From Cenococcum geophilum 1.58 (lineage: Eukaryota > Ascomycota > Dothideomycetes > Gloniales > Gloniaceae), in assembly GCA_001692895.1 (NCBI GenBank), contig KV748185.1, forward strand, positions 1,426,001-1,490,000: 64,000 nucleotides of DNA. The letters are read 5' to 3'. This document shows, piece by piece, positions 34,411 to 46,436 of the stretch. The position numbers and the translations under genes are program-made. The notes below the pieces were generated by a model. The model saw nothing but the letters and a program-made list of their open reading frames with translations. It made no database searches and had not been told where the DNA came from. Every line of letters begins with the position of its first letter. The first letter of the stretch is position 1.

Positions 34411-34523
34411 GACGCTCCGCTGTAGAATTTTAAATATAGGGAGTAGATATAAGGGTATCCTGCCCCGTAACCAAGCACGTGCTAATCTAACTGAGTTCGG
34501 TTAAAATTCTACTACGGAGCGTC
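34411..34523. mobile_element. Small inverted-repeat element (MITE-like), 113 bp
   Basis: GACGCTCCGCTGTAGAATTT (34411 on) pairs with the reverse complement of the right end GACGCTCCGTAGTAGAATTT (34523 back), continuing through TAA: about 21 of 23 bases. No unambiguous target duplication: the flanks read TAAAT/TAATT, imperfect. Confidence 0.55.
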
Positions 34524-34539
34524 TAATTCATGGGCTCTA

Positions 34540-34670
34540 CGAAAGTTAGACCGTGCGCGAACACCAGAATATGGTCATGGAGCCTTGATCCTATTGATTC
34601 TATTAGCTGACTCTTATCGATAACTATAGGACCCATTTTACTAGCGGAAGGGATAATATGGTAGGCCATC
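34540..34670 (+). repeat. Dispersed repeat, copy 1 (inverted relative to 43610-43740)
   Basis: The reverse complement of this stretch matches 43610-43740 over about 120 bp (shared phrase GTCCTATAGTTATCGATAAG). The copy here keeps more G and C; the other is shifted to A/T, as RIP would do. Confidence 0.6.
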
Positions 34671-34867
34671 CTACCAAACCGCCAACGCCTAAATTCGCTT
34701 AATTAAAATCGTAATTAAAGTGTTAAATTAAGGTTATAGGGCTTTTTTTATTTTATCGGCAAAATATGGTACCCTTTCAATGGCCTCAATGGTTGGTGGT
34801 TGACGCAATTAGCGCGCAGTTGAGGGCATTTGGCAACTTAACCGACTAGCCTATGTCGTGTTTTTTT

Positions 34868-34930
34868 GACACGCAGCCTGCGCGCAGCCTGCGCGCAACC
34901 TGCGCGCAACCTACCAGCAATCTGCGCATT
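34868..34930 (+). repeat. Short tandem array, about 10-11-bp unit
   Basis: Four to five imperfect copies of CCTGCGCGCA(G/A), unusually GC-rich inside AT-rich DNA. Confidence 0.6.
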
Positions 34931-35081
34931 TGGCAACTATAATTATATTTACCTCTTTTATACTAATAATATATTTTAAATAAATAAAAGCTATTTTAAA
35001 GCTATTTATAAGGCTAGCAAAATAAATATTATTATTTTAGATAATTTAATATAATATAGCGATGGTTTTCTTCTACCTATT

Positions 35082-35440
35082 TGTTACGGGACACCCCCGT
35101 AACACCTTATACACGTCCACCTATTTCCACCAACTTAGCAACTAGAGACTAACCACGAGACGGCAATTTGCGGCAATCTGACGGCAATCTGCCATATTCT
35201 GCCATATTCCGCCAAGTTCCACCAAATCCTGCTAAGTTCTGCCAGGACCACCACCTAAATCCTATTCTACTCCGTGTACGTATTAACTAAGCAACTAAGC
35301 TAATAATATATACCCTTTCTTCCCGTTTCCCTACCTTCTCCCCTTACGCAATGTCTTAACCTTATTATATAGTTTATGTATATAGCTTAATAGTATCTAC
35401 TTTGCTATATATTATTGCCGCTTATACTCACTCCGTAATA
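35082..35440 (+). repeat. 5' LTR of the Gypsy element
   Basis: 359 bp starting TGTTACGGGACACC and aligned base for base with 40684-41042. Differences are nearly all C/T or G/A. Confidence 0.9.
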
Positions 35441-38400
35441 CTATATTGCGTTAACTACCTATACTACCGTTAAAATACAGACTAAACCTAAAGCCCCTAT
35501 AACAACCGCCGGTATTATATCCGTACTCTAAGAATAATTAGTAGAAATATAGAAGTTTTTTATAGACGCCCTTATATAGAACTAAGCTACTTTAAATTAA
35601 TAATAAGCTAAATAAGAAGCACAATACTAATAATTAATTAAGGACCTCTAAGAAGAAGTCCGTACTCTTAAGATGCCTACGCTAGGACCTTAAGACTAAA
35701 CGCCGTCTTTGGAAATAAACACGTGGAACATAAGCCCCGAACCTGTAGTAGTTACTTACCCTAAACTAACTACTGCACTATAACAATCTAAATAACTACT
35801 AGACCCTCCGATATTTACTAGTAAATAATAAAAACTCTAATTATTTCTAAGCTAGCTTAAAAATAAGCTAACTAGTAATGCTAACTGCTACCTAACTAAA
35901 GCTAACTAACTCTACTACGCCCTAAGTTAACTAGAAGAAGATATAGCTAACCTTATTAAACCCCTTTAACCAAACTTAGTACTAAGTCTAGTTATACTTC
36001 TTAAAGCTATATACGGTAACCTAAACCACTAAGCTACTACTTAAAGAAAGATAAACTATATAACTTAAGAAACGAAAAGCTTTCTAGTATACTTCTCCAA
36101 ATTTAACCGTTACGTAAAGAAAATAGGCTGGAATAACTCCGCACTAATTAACAGCCTTATTAAATCCTTAAGCTCTAAACTAAAAACCTCCCTAATAGGT
36201 ATAGACCTACCAGGAGCCCTTAATGCCTGCGTAAATGTTATTAATAAACGGTATAACGATATACTACGCCTAATACTGAAGCCTGCCCCCCGATATAATA
36301 CGATAACCCCGCGAACGTCTATTAAGTTATTGTCTTAGCCTAAGCACCCTAACGCCATAGATATTAACACTAGAATCCTAGATTACGCCCTACTAGGGTC
36401 CTTTAAATAAGAATAACGCCTTAAGCTAGGCCTCTGCTTTAAATGTGGAAGGAAGGATTATATCTTAAAATACTGCCTTGTCCCCCTACCTACGCACTAA
36501 AACAATCTACGAACGGCTAATACTAACAGCCGTTCACCATATTAATCTTCTAATTACCGTCCTTAATCTTTATTTGGTTTTAGCCCTATATTTAATAAGT
36601 ACTATTTACAAGGATAAAGCTCTAACTGACGCTCTATAAGAACCCCGCCTTAATTGCCTTTAAAAGAAAGGTTCTGGAGCTAAGTCGCTCTTTAGGACGG
36701 CTTTGCCTTAGGATTTCGTTAAACGCATTTAACGTCATGAACTCCGACTCTTAGGACTATAGCATAACTATTAACTGCCGTCTTTAGTAGAATGGTTAAT
36801 AGGCTAATACTTAAATTCTAATTAATATAGGAGCTAGCGGTATAGGATTTATTAATAAGATCTTTGTGTAAGATAATGGTTTTACCCTAACCCCCCTTAA
36901 CCGGTATATTAATGTATTTAGATTTAACGGTAAACGCACTATCTTAGGCCGTATTACTTATGTAGTAGCCCTAAGACTCTAATACCTAAACTATAAAGAA
37001 CTAATTAAGCTTTTTATTACTACCTTAAGTTACCTAGTAATCCTTAAATAACCTTAGATAAAGCTATATAAGGTAACTATCGACTAGGATAACCTTAAGC
37101 TTCTATTTACCGCCTCCTATTGTAAGTAAAAGTGCCTTATAACTTGCTACCCTAACCCTAAACTAAAACCTAGGAAATCCACTAAGATCTACTAGCCTAA
37201 GATTTTCACTAATGTCCACCCCGCGCCCAAGGAATCCACCAGATTCCACTAACTTAAGAATTCCACCGAATTCCACCGATATAAGATTTCTACCGATATC
37301 TACTAAAGATCTAGAAATCCCACTAAACCCCATGAACTAACCCCGACTACTACACCACCCCAAACTAAGTAGAAGCTTAAGCTTAGTATATAGGAGTACC
37401 AGAAGAACTAATACCCTATAATAAAAAGAATACTTAAAGAACCTAAACCTAAATCTAACACCAACTCTATACCTAATACTAAACCTAAACCTAAATAAGA
37501 AACTATGTAAGAGACTATAGGCAATCTAAGAGAGCTTAACACCCTAGATATCCGTATAATTAGAGCTACTCCGCTAGCTTAGCTTACTAAAAAGCCTAAA
37601 TATATAATTTTCGCTGTTATAATAGCTAATATTAAGAAAGCCTTAGCACTAAAGAAGCACACTAACCCTATTATAAAGGTACCAGCAGAGTACCATTACC
37701 GCTTAGACGTATTCTTACGAAAGGAAGCCAATAAGCTACCAGAATACCGACCATACGACCATAAGATTGTACTTAAAGAAGGAAAGCAGCCTAGATTTAG
37801 ACCCCTATACGGAATGTCCCAAAACGAACTTTAAGTGCTATAAAAGTATCTAGATAAGAACCTAAGTAAAGGATTTATTAGAGTAAGCTTTTTACCTATA
37901 GCCGCACTAGTAATCTTTATTAAGAAACCTGGCGGCGGTCTGCGCTTCTATATAGATTACTAAGCCCTTAACGCTGTTACTATTAAGAACTAATATCCGA
38001 TCCCGTTAATATAAGAGACGCTAAACTAACTAAGTAAGGCTCGCTACTATACGAAGCTTAATATTATCTCTATATTTAACCGCCTCCGTATAGTAAAGGG
38101 AGATAAATAGCTTACTGCATTTCGTACTTAGTATAAATTATTTAAATACTTAGTGACGCCATTTAGCCTCGCAAATGCTCCGAGCTTATTTTAACATTAT
38201 GTAAATAATACCCTACACCCCTACCTAAACATCTTCTATACTGCTTATATTAACGATATCTTAATATACAGTAATAACCTAACTAAATATTGGAAACACG
38301 TTAACCTTATCTTATAAGCCCTACACGGAGCTGGTTTATAATTAGATATAGATAAATACAAGTTTTATAAAACGGAAGTTCTATACCTTAGGCTTCTTAT

Positions 38401-40683
38401 TTTTATAGACGGTATATAAATGGACCTAAAGAAAATTAAAGCAATTATAAACTAGTAAGAACCTAAGAACGTTAAGGACGTAAGAGCCTTTATAGGATTT
38501 GCCAATTTCTACCAACGGTTTATTAACAACTTCTCCGCCCTAGTTTTACCCCTTATAGCTCTAACCCGAAAGGATAAAGCCTTTATCTTTAATAAGGAAT
38601 GTAAGAAGGCCTTTACTTATCTAAAGGTTATATTTACTACCGCGCCCGTGCTCTAATACTTTAACCTAAACTAAATAAGTGTTATAGAAGCTAACTTATC
38701 TAACTACGTTACTGGAGGCATCCTATCTTAATATAATAAAGAGGGAGTATTGTACCCTGTGGTATACTACTTAAAATAACTAAGCCTAGCTAAATATAAC
38801 TACGAGATCTACGACAAGGAACTGCTGGCTATTATTAGATGCTTTAAGCAATGGCGACCTAAACTAGAAGGCGCTGGATTTCTAATTAAGGTCCTTAGCG
38901 ATTATAAGAACCTATAGTACTTTATAACTATAAAATAGCTAAGCTACCGTTAGGCCTACTAGTTAGAATACCTATCTTATTTCCGATTCTTAATTATATA
39001 CCGCCTAGGCGTTTAAGGCTAAAAGCCTAATACCCTAACCCGACGCTTGTAAGACGCGCTAGTACTAGAAGAGGCACGTTCTTACTAAAATTAGACCCTA
39101 CTTCGCCCCGAACTGTTTAACCCTCCTGCTAAAGATCTTATAGTATAAGTTCTCGAAATAACTAATCGATTGATTAAATAGATTATAACTAATAAATACC
39201 TAAATAACGAGTTTATCTAAGAGACGCTTAAGCTAATTTAAGATAGCGTTAAACGCTCTAAGAAGATCTCTCTAAGTAAATATAAAGCTTGCGGAAACCG
39301 CTTATATTACTAGAACCGTCTAGTTGTCCCTAATTACGATAAACTTAAGCTTAAGCTCCTTAAACACGTATACGACTTACTAGTAGCCGGCTACCTAGGC
39401 TAAGGAAAAACCCTAGAGCTACTCTAATAGGAGTACTACTGGCCGAATATGCATAATATGACACAAAGGTACGTCTCTAGCTATTACGTCTGCTAATGAG
39501 CTAAAGCTTTGTATAAGACATATAACAGCCTTTTAAAGCCACTGCCTGTTCCGGACTAAAGATAGAAGGATGTCTTAATTAACTTTATTATTGACCTCCC
39601 TATAAATAAGGGCTATATGAATATTATAGTAGTTGTAGACCGACTATCTAAGATAAGATACTTAATCGCCTGCCCTAATATATTAACACCTGCCGTTACC
39701 TAATTATTCCTAGACTACGTATAGAAACTTTACAGACTCCCTAAAACAATTATCTCTAATAAAGGCAGCTAGTTTATCTCTATATTTTAGAAAAAACTAA
39801 CTACCCAACTCCGTATTAAAGCACTATTATTTATAGTATACTACCTAAAAACGGATAGTTAAACGGAATATGTAAACGCTATAATGGAATAGTATATTTA
39901 GATATACATGTCGTACTTATAAGATGACTGGATTGACTGGCTTATATTCGCCAAGTTTACCGCGAATAATTCCGTTTTAGAAACTATAAAGGTCTCCCTA
40001 TTCCTAGCCAACTACGGCTAGTATCCATAAATGGGTTTTAAACCCTTTAGTAATATTCCTCGCCCTACTTATTACGCCTTATAAGTTACGGAAGTAAATG
40101 AATTCGTAAAGAAGATGGAGGAACTATAACAGTTCCTTACTAACGAAATAATATAGGCTTAACCTATTTATAAAGCCGCAGTAAATAAGAAACGAACCCT
40201 AGTACTGGCCTACTAAATTAGTAACTTTGTCTAGCTAAATATAAGAAATCTAAACACAAAACGATCTGCTAAGAAGCTTAATTAGAAGAACGCTGGCCCT
40301 TATAAGGTTGAGAAGGTTATTTCCTCCTACGCCTATTAACTAAAGCTCCCTAATACGGTTAAAATCTACCCTATATTCTATACGTCAGTCCTTTACCCCA
40401 CTATTCCCGCATTAGACGCCCTGCCTAGACAGATATAAGACCCTCCCCTACTAGTTAAAGTGGATAGTAAGAATAAGTACTTTATTAAAAGAATTAATGA
40501 CATTAAGTATAATAAACGGAAACGTTAATATATATATCTTATGAAATAGAGAGGCTTTATTAAGCCCTTATAGGAACCTATTAACTCTATAGGACTTATA
40601 TAAGCCGCAAAAGACTTTTATAAACTTTATCTAGAACTACCACAGCCCCATCTCGCAGAAGCTCGAGTTTAAAGGGGGGGTAC

Positions 40684-41042
40684 TATTACGGGACACCCCC
40701 GTGATACCTTATACACGTCTACCTGTTTCCACCGACTTAGTAACTAGAGACTAACTATAAGACGGCAATTTACGGCAATCTAACGGCAATCTGCTATATT
40801 CTACTATATTCCGCTAAGTTCTACTAAATCCTGCCAAGTTCTGCTAAGACCACCACCTAAATCCTATTCTACTTTGTATACGTATTAACTAAGTAACTAA
40901 GCTAATAATATATACCCTTTCTTCCCGTTTCCCTACCTTCTCCCCTTACGCAACGTCTTGACCTTATTACACAGTTTATGTATATAGCTTAATAGTATCT
41001 ACTTTGCTACATATTATCGCCGCTTATACTTACTCCGTGACA
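40684..41042 (+). repeat. 3' LTR of the Gypsy element
   Basis: 359 bp starting TATTACGGGACACC (the TG decayed to TA) and ending CCGTGACA. It follows the polypurine tract directly. Confidence 0.9.
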
Positions 41043-41440
41043 CTATTTACCTATTGACTTACCTACCTGCCTATATCGCCTACCTATTTATATCGCTTAC
41101 CTATCTATATCTACCTGTCTATATTTACCTACCTATCTATATCTGCCTACCTATCTATATTTACCTACCCGTTAGCATCTACCTATCTATCTATATCTAC
41201 TTACCTATCTGCATCTACCTACCTATTTATATTTACTTGTCTGCATCTACCTACCTATTTATATCTGCCTACCCGTTAGTATCTACCTACCTATCTATAT
41301 CTACTTGCCTATCTGTATTTACTTACCTATCTGCATCTACCTACCTATCTATATCTGCTTACCTGTCTGCATCTACCTACCTGTCTACATCTACCTACCC
41401 ATTAGCATCTACCTGTTTGTGCCTACCTATCTGTGCTACC
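41043..41440 (+). repeat. Tetranucleotide array, (TACC/TATC)n, cassette part 1
   Basis: Imperfect repeats of CTAC, CTAT and CTGC, with phrases such as CTACCTACCTATCTATAT and periodic CTGCATCTACC. The 198-codon frame here is a product of the repeat, not a gene. The Gypsy element is inserted at the left edge. Confidence 0.85.
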
Positions 41441-42345
41441 TTAATTCAATCGATCGATCGAATCGTTTATAGTGTTGGCTGGCTAGTCGTTGTCGTCTGG
41501 CTCTGGCGACGGTTGTCTGGTTCTGGCGACGGTTTGTCTGGTTCTGGCGACGGTCGTCTGGTTCTGGCGACGGTCGTCTGGCTCTGGCAACGGTCGTCTA
41601 GTTCTGGTAACGGTCGTCTGGTTCTGGCGACGGTCGTCTGGTTCTGGTAACGGTCGTCTGGCTGGCGACGGTGCTGGTTCTGGCGACGTGTCTGGTTCTG
41701 GCGACGGTCGTCTGGCTTGCAACGGTCGTCTAGTTCTGGTAACGGTCGTCTGGTTCTGGCGACGGTCGTCTGGTTCTGGTAACGGTCGTCTGGCTGGCGA
41801 CGGTGTCTGGTTCTGGCGACCAGTCGTCTGGTTCTGGCGACGGTCGTCTGGTTCTGGTAACGGTCGTCTGGCTGGCGACGGTCGTCTGGTTCTGGCGACG
41901 GTCGTCTGGTTCTGTAACGGTTCGGTCTGGCTGGCGACGGTCGTCTGGTTCTGGCGACGGTTGTCTGGTTCTGGTAACGGTCGTCTGGCTGGCGACGGTC
42001 GTCTGGTTCTGGTAACGGTCGTCTGGCTGGCGACGGTCGTCTGGTTCTGGCGACGATCGTCTGGCTCTGGCAACGGTCGTCTGGTTCTGGGTAACGGTCG
42101 TCTGGCTGGCGACGGTCGTCTGGTTCTGGCGACAGTCGTCTGGTTCTGGTAACGGGTCGTCTGGCTGGCGACGGTCGTCTGGTTCTGGCGACGATCGTTC
42201 TGGCTCTGGCAACGGTTGTCTGGTTCTGGCGACGGTCGTCTGGCTGGCGATGGTCGTCTGGTTCTGGTAACGGTCATCTGGTTCTGGGCGACGGTCGTCT
42301 AGTTCTAGCAACGGTCCTCTGCTGGCTGCCGTTCTGGTGCCCTCC
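41441..42345 (+). repeat. 20-bp minisatellite array, cassette part 2
   Basis: After a junction rich in CGATCGATCGAATCG, about 40 copies of GGTCGTCTGGTTCTGGCGAC or its variants (GGTAAC, shorter GGCTGGCGAC). GC-rich and full of CpG, unlike the surrounding RIPped DNA. Long open frames on both strands (up to 264 codons) come from the repeat and are not genes. Confidence 0.9.
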
Positions 42346-42845
42346 CTAGGTAGGGAGGATATAAAGAAGGAAGGAAGGGTAAAAAATAAGGTGGCTATAT
42401 AGGGTAGAGGCACGTGTAGAGGCTATCGGGAAATATAGCGGGGGACCCGATGCAGAGCTTTCGTGTAGAGCCTCTGTACGCAGAGCTTCGCGCAGAGCCT
42501 CGTGCAGAGCCTCTGTACGCAGAGCTTCTCGCAGAGCCTCGTGCAGAACCTCTGTACGCAGAGCTTCGCGCAGACCCTTCGCGCAGACCCTCGCGCAGAC
42601 CCTCGCGCAGACCCTCCGCGCAGACCCTCGCGCAAGACCCTCGTGCAGAGCTTCGTGCAGAGCTTCGTGCAGAGCCTCTGTACGCAAGAGCTTCGTGTAG
42701 AGCCTCCGTGTGAGAGCCTTATGCGAAGCTTCGTGCAGAGCTTTAATGGCAGAAGCCTCTATGGCGCAGAGCTTCTCGTGCAGAGCCTCTGTACGCAGAG
42801 GCTTTCGTGTAGAGCTTCGTGTAGAGCCTCGTGCAGAGCCTCCAA
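42346..42845 (+). repeat. Linker plus 12-bp minisatellite array, cassette part 3
   Basis: A unique linker (42346-42450, containing CCTAGGTAGGGAGGATATAA and GAGGCACGTGTAGAGGCTAT) is followed by copies of GCAGAGCTTCGC or GCAGAGCCTCGT with occasional CTCTGTAC. Long frames on both strands are spurious. Confidence 0.88.
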
Positions 42846-42939
42846 GTAATAAGACTATAAGATTGTATGAGATTGTATAAGATTGTATAAGATTATATAT
42901 AAAAGTTAAATATATAGTATATAACTTTACCTTAATCGC

Positions 42940-43482
42940 ACGTTAAGAAATATATAGTTAGCTTTTAAAGTTGTTAAGTAGGTTAACTGCATATCGAGTT
43001 AGTTAAATTATATGTTAAGTAGGTTAACTGCGTATTAAGTTAATTAAATTATATGTTAAGTAGGTCAACTGCGTGTTAAGTTAGTTAAATTGTATATTAA
43101 GTAGGTTAACTGCGTGTCGAGTTAGTTAAATTGCATGTTAAGTAGGTCAACTACGTATCGAGTTAGTTAAATTGTATATTAAGTAGGTCAACTGCGTGTT
43201 AAATTAGTTAAATTGCATATTAAGTAGGTATTAAGTTAGTTAAATTACATATTAAGTAGGTTAACTGCGTGTTAAGTTAGTTAAATTGCATATTAAGTAG
43301 GTCAACTGCGTATTAAGTTAGTNNNNNNNNNNCATATTAAGTAGGTTAACTGCGTGTTAAGTTAGTTAAATTGCATATTAAGTAGGTCAACTGCGTGTTG
43401 AGTTAGTTAAATTGCATATTAAGTAGGTCAACTGCGTGTTAAGTTGGTTAATTGCGTGTCGAGTTGGTTAAATTGCATGTTA
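42940..43482 (+). repeat. 41-bp satellite array with assembly gap
   Basis: About 13 copies of a 41-bp unit (ATTAAGTAGGTCAACTGCGT, then GTTAAGTTAGTTAAATTGCAT), with CA/TA and CG/TA variants between copies. Ten N at 43323-43332 mark an assembly gap, so the true copy number is unknown. Confidence 0.9.
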
Positions 43483-43499
43483 ATTACGCGAAACGCGAA

Positions 43500-44300
43500 A
43501 ACCAAAGTCTACTTAAATCTCATCCTGCGAATATTTTCCCGATGTTTATTTTATATCCGTTATATTATATTACGTATAATACTATATATATAGCCTCTAG
43601 GCTATAGCGCTATCCCTTTAGTTAGTAAAATAGGTCCTATAGTTATCGATAAGAGCTAGTTAATAGAATTAATAAGGTTAAGCCTCTATAATTATATACG
43701 TACTTTTAATTCTGGCATTTAAGTATAGTCTAATTCTTATAAAACCCTACTAGCTAAAGGGATAGCCATATATATATAAATCCTTTCTAAGTAGCTTAAT
43801 ATATATTAATAACTATTATAGACCTTATATTAGTAGTAGTCGCACTACTAAAAAGAGATATAAATGGGTTAGTTAAGATAGTATAGAAGGCGCTAGAACC
43901 AATCGAGCTATAGGATAAAAGGTAGCCGAGTTATATAGCTAGTTATATTATAAGTTTAAAATGTAAAAAATATAGGAATATGGGAATATAGGACGTACTA
44001 ATATACTAATATACTAACGTACTTAGTATATTTCTTAGGCGCAGTATTATATATTTAAAGGACCATAGTCCCTACCTAAATAGTTCTCTTCTTTATAGTA
44101 AATCTTAGAATATAATTAGAGTTAATCTATTAGGTAACCTACTTTACTAGTTATATTTATATTATTAACTTTTCTATTAACTTATATACCTAGCCTATTA
44201 ATAAGTCCACTATAGTATTTCCTATAAGGCTTTATTATATATTTACTACCTAGTTATAGTATTAACTAAAGTTAGATAATATACTACCTAAAGTACTAGT
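43500..44300. other. Repeat relics between satellite and solo LTR
   Basis: Includes copy 2 of the dispersed repeat (43610-43740, inverted to 34540-34670). At about 44050-44200 lies a degraded copy of the 426-bp Gypsy LTR family seen at 61739-62164, in the opposite orientation. No gene. Confidence 0.5.
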
Positions 44301-44305
44301 TATAA

Positions 44306-44488
44306 TGTCACGGTGCTGCAATGAAGTAGACCAAATAACTATGTTGTGGTATGAAGAAAGAAGAGGCGAAAGGGGTACTGTATACAAGTAGTAGGGCCAG
44401 GCGCCAAGGCGCTAGTGGTGGGCCAGCCAACAGTAGGAAATAGTACGAGACAGTATGAAACAGTACGCGACAGGTTAGTGCCGTGACA
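44306..44488 (+). mobile_element. Solo LTR with perfect target duplication, 183 bp
   Basis: Starts TGTCACGG and ends CCGTGACA, an 8-bp terminal inversion with TG..CA ends. Flanked by TATAA on both sides (44301-44305, 44489-44493). GC-rich and apparently free of RIP, so inserted or recombined recently. No matching second LTR seen in the window. Confidence 0.85.
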
Positions 44489-44509
44489 TATAACGCTATT
44501 AACAGCAGT

Positions 44510-46330
44510 AACTACTTTAGAATTAGGAGGAGATATTAGTATAAGAGATAGCGACTTATAAGTAGTTATAATAAATTAACTTAGAAGTATTGTAGAGTAG
44601 AATAATACTAATAATTAAGCACTACTTTAATAACTATAAGATATAAAGAAAGAAAAGATTAAGATACTATTAATTAAAAGATTTTTAGGAGAAAAGTATA
44701 AGCTTAAAGGATTCCTTATATAAATGCGACTAAAGATTTAATATAAAGGAAGCAAGCTTATAAATATAAGTAATTAAGTGGTATATACAGGACTATTCCT
44801 AATAGGTAGAGTATTAGAGTAATTTAAACCTTATTTTACGGAGATATAGGCTAATAGATTAGCAACTACTAACCTGAAGGTGCGGTATATATATTTAAGC
44901 TAAAAAGGATTTGCTAATAGGCTAACGTAAATATATAGAGATTTGGAATTAGTAGCAATAGCTAAAGAAAAGCTATATTAACTTATATAAAAGGGGTTAG
45001 TAATAGACTATATAACGTAGTTCTAGATACTAGCAGCGTAAACTAAATAGAACTAAGGGGCCTTAATAGTAAAGTATAGAGGAGGACTAAAGGCTAAAGT
45101 TTAAGCTATTATAATACTAATAGACGACCTAAGTAATATAAGAGAGTTAATTAAATAAGCTATTAAAGTAGATAACTGGCTATACTAGAGTAATAAATTT
45201 AGTAGAATATGGCAAGAACTAACGTATACAAAGAAGACGTAATAAGTGTTTAAATTATAGTATAGCGCGGAGCTACTAGACTTAAGCAGTACTAAAAAAT
45301 TAAGAAAATAGAATAAAAGACTATGGAAACCTAGAGGATAAAGATTAAGTAATTAAAGGTCTAAGGAGTAAAGGCTAAACTAAGGATCTTAGTAGTAGAA
45401 GATATTTAGACGGACTTTATAATAAAACTAGTAATTTAAAAATAGAGCTTATATAAACTATAGAAAGAAAGGTTATTTTACTAAAGACTATAGAGGTAGT
45501 TAGAGCAACTATATAGTAAATAAAACTAGACTAGTAGATAATATATATGTATAGAAAGATAATAATATACTATAAGGAATAAAAGAATATTTAATTAAAA
45601 GTTTTATATTTTGTTATAATAACGTATATTAAGTTTATAAGGACGCTAAGTATAGCGCAAGCTATTAGCTATAAGAGCCTAGATTAAAAGGACTCTAGGG
45701 TATAGTAGAGTTAGATAAAAAAAATAAGATTAACTTTATAAACTAGATTAGAACTAAGACGGTATATTTAGCTAATAGTTAGTAAAGAAAGTTCTTGCGT
45801 ACTAGTTCTACTAAAAAGTAATAAAATCTAAGGATTAAGATAATTAGACTATTAGTAGTAATAATAAGGTAATAAAGGTAGCTTACTAAGAGTATATAGA
45901 CCTTAAGAACGCAATAATAGAGGTAGAGGTTAAATCTACTATAAAGAAAGGATTAGTAATAGGGATTAAGACTCTATTAAATATAATATTTATTACTTTA
46001 TAAAATGTAAGAGAAGTAGAATAATAAGCTACTTTAGTACTTAATAAAGGCAAAAGGCTATAAGTTTAAGATTTTAAAGAAAGGATAAGAACTGTTTAAA
46101 TTTTTTAAAATAAGATAAAAAATACCTAAGGACCTATAACGGACGAAAACTAATAAGAGAGAGTAATAGCTTAGTTTAAAGATAAATAAATAAGTATGGA
46201 ATAGAGATTTTTAGGGGCTTAAGATTTTAATAAACGAATAAGGATGTCTATGGTAGGTAAATAAAGCATTCAGCCTTAGAGTTAAATAGTTAATACTAAA
46301 ATTATAAAGTTTAAAGATTTAGAGAATTTA
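44510..46330 (+). mobile_element. LTR-retrotransposon gag relic
   Basis: With Gln restored at stops, the plus strand at about 44690-45240 reads as a retrotransposon gag capsid (GEKYKLKGFLIQMRLK, VVYTGLFLIGRVLEQFKPYF, TNLKVRYIYLSQKGF, LIQKGLVIDYITQFQ). Up to about 46330 the sequence stays RIPped and probably continues the same element, but I could not name further domains. Confidence 0.6.
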
Positions 46331-46436
46331 ATAGTATAAGGGCGCAAAGAGACTTCGGAAAAGATTTAAAGGAATAATATAAATTTTATCTAAATCTAAG
46401 AGTATATAGCTCTTGCTAAAAACAAGACGTTATATA

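Larger units (their letters stand above)
35082..41042 (+). mobile_element. Complete Gypsy retrotransposon (chromovirus type), RIPped, 5961 bp
   Basis: Two 359-bp LTRs flank the body, and a perfect CTATT target duplication (35077-35081 and 41043-41047) frames it. Reading TAA/TAG as Gln, the body gives gag with a CCHC-like knuckle (CFKCGRKDYILKYC, about 36430-36475), RT ([13 protein letters not shown] near 37925, YINDILIY near 38255), RNase H (about 38640-39000), integrase (LLQQEYYWPNMHNM near 39420, DDE core about 39560-40000) and a chromodomain-like tail (about 40440-40640). A polypurine tract AAAGGGGGGG lies just before the 3' LTR. The stops make it dead, but the structure is whole. It lies at the start of, and inside, a tetranucleotide array. 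Confidence 0.92.

Noticed and set aside
41054..41650. 198-codon ORF with many Tyr/Leu/Ile as a membrane protein
   Set aside because: It is the translation of a CTAC/CTAT tetranucleotide array.
41483..42413. Long ORFs (264, 227 and 220 codons) on both strands
   Set aside because: They are made wholly of a 20-bp minisatellite read in different frames; period and composition explain them.
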